Shown in pieces: positions 13,071-13,396 of a stretch of 13,396 bases of DNA (within the stretch, counting starts at the first letter, position 1; every line of letters starts with the position of its first letter). Made by a program: the position numbers and the translations under genes. The DNA lies in NCBI GenBank assembly GCA_902493985.1, contig CABURR010000056.1, forward strand, positions 1-13,396, in the 5' to 3' direction. Source of the DNA: an uncultured Collinsella sp. (GTDB lineage Bacteria > Actinomycetota > Coriobacteriia > Coriobacteriales > Coriobacteriaceae). The notes under the pieces are model-generated. The model had not been told where the DNA came from. It searched no databases and saw nothing but the letters and a program-made list of their open reading frames with translations.

Positions 13071-13396
13071 GTGGCGCTTGTATTCGATGTTCAGCAGGCG
13101 AGCGGCAAGCCCGACGACAACCGTCGCCCCGGTACCGCGTGCCCCTTTTGCAACACGGAGGGGCTCATCGACATCATTCGCCGTGATGGCGATTGCATTT
13201 GGCTCGAGAATAAGTTCAAGACCCTGCGCGCCACCCGTCAAACCGTGCTGATCGAGTCGGCCGATCACGATGCCGACCTGGTGACCTATGAACCGGATGA
13301 GCTGCATCATGTGATGCGGTTTGCCCTGGGCTGTTGGCAGCAGATGATCGATTCCCAACAGTACCGCAGTGTGCTCATGTACAAGAACAAAGGCCC
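13071..13396 (+). CDS. DUF4931 / GalT-like HIT-fold protein, partial
   Basis: The 3' end is cut by the window edge, leaving 108 codons. It starts at a GTG, with GGAGG 8 bases upstream inside the end of cutC, so translation is probably coupled to cutC. CPFC (24-27) looks like half of a zinc site, as in galactose-1-phosphate uridylyltransferases. CIWLENKFKTL (42-52), TVLIESADHD (58-67) and RSVLMYKNKG (99-108) match what I know of DUF4931 proteins, a GalT-related branch of the HIT superfamily. The active-site His triad would lie beyond the edge, so catalysis cannot be judged. Nucleotidyl transfer or hydrolysis on a sugar phosphate is the family-level guess. Confidence 0.75.
   Translation, partial: MALVFDVQQASGKPDDNRRPGTACPFCNTEGLIDIIRRDGDCIWLENKFKTLRATRQTVLIESADHDADLVTYEPDELHHVMRFALGCWQQMIDSQQYRSVLMYKNKG

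Noticed and set aside
12384..13358. A 324-residue open frame on the minus strand
   Set aside because: It is antisense to cutC and the DUF4931 gene, both with good ribosome sites and family motifs.

Overview
The window looks like chromosomal DNA of a high-GC anaerobic gut actinobacterium, most likely a Coriobacteriia member such as Collinsella. This is inferred from gene content, codon use and the twin-arginine lipoprotein signals. No rRNA or other marker gene is present to prove it. No tRNA, CRISPR array, transposase or phage gene was seen.

Left region (1-2950, genes on the minus strand). A three-gene unit, read from right to left, encodes a protein with a C-terminal FHA domain, an SPFH/YdjI-like protein with a C-terminal zinc ribbon, and a small four-helix membrane protein. 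The genes are tightly spaced and the last two overlap as TAATG. The DNA is clearly poorer in G+C than the rest of the window. This unit is the best candidate here for an uncharacterised system: probably a membrane-associated scaffold or stress module, function unknown.

Centre left (2951-5664). A 401-base intergenic stretch carries a small dyad near the FHA gene, two adjacent imperfect palindromes of about 50 bases, and a strong terminator-like hairpin. A short-chain dehydrogenase/reductase gene and the homoserine dehydrogenase gene hom (with ACT domain) follow. Both are on the minus strand, and a clear intrinsic terminator separates them.

Centre and right (5915-12214, plus strand). A complete branched-chain amino acid type ABC uptake system is divergent from hom. 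It comprises two tandem, closely related Tat-type lipoprotein substrate-binding proteins, then livH, livM, livG and livF packed with zero or negative spacing. A stem-loop without a T-tract lies between the second binding protein and livH. A strong terminator closes the operon. The link between hom (Thr/Met/Ile precursor synthesis) and amino acid uptake is thematic; co-regulation is only inferred.

Right edge (12225-13396). A long inverted repeat directly abuts the liv terminator. After it come cutC (a CutC-family TIM barrel) and, 3 bases later, the start of a DUF4931/GalT-like (HIT-fold) protein that runs off the window.
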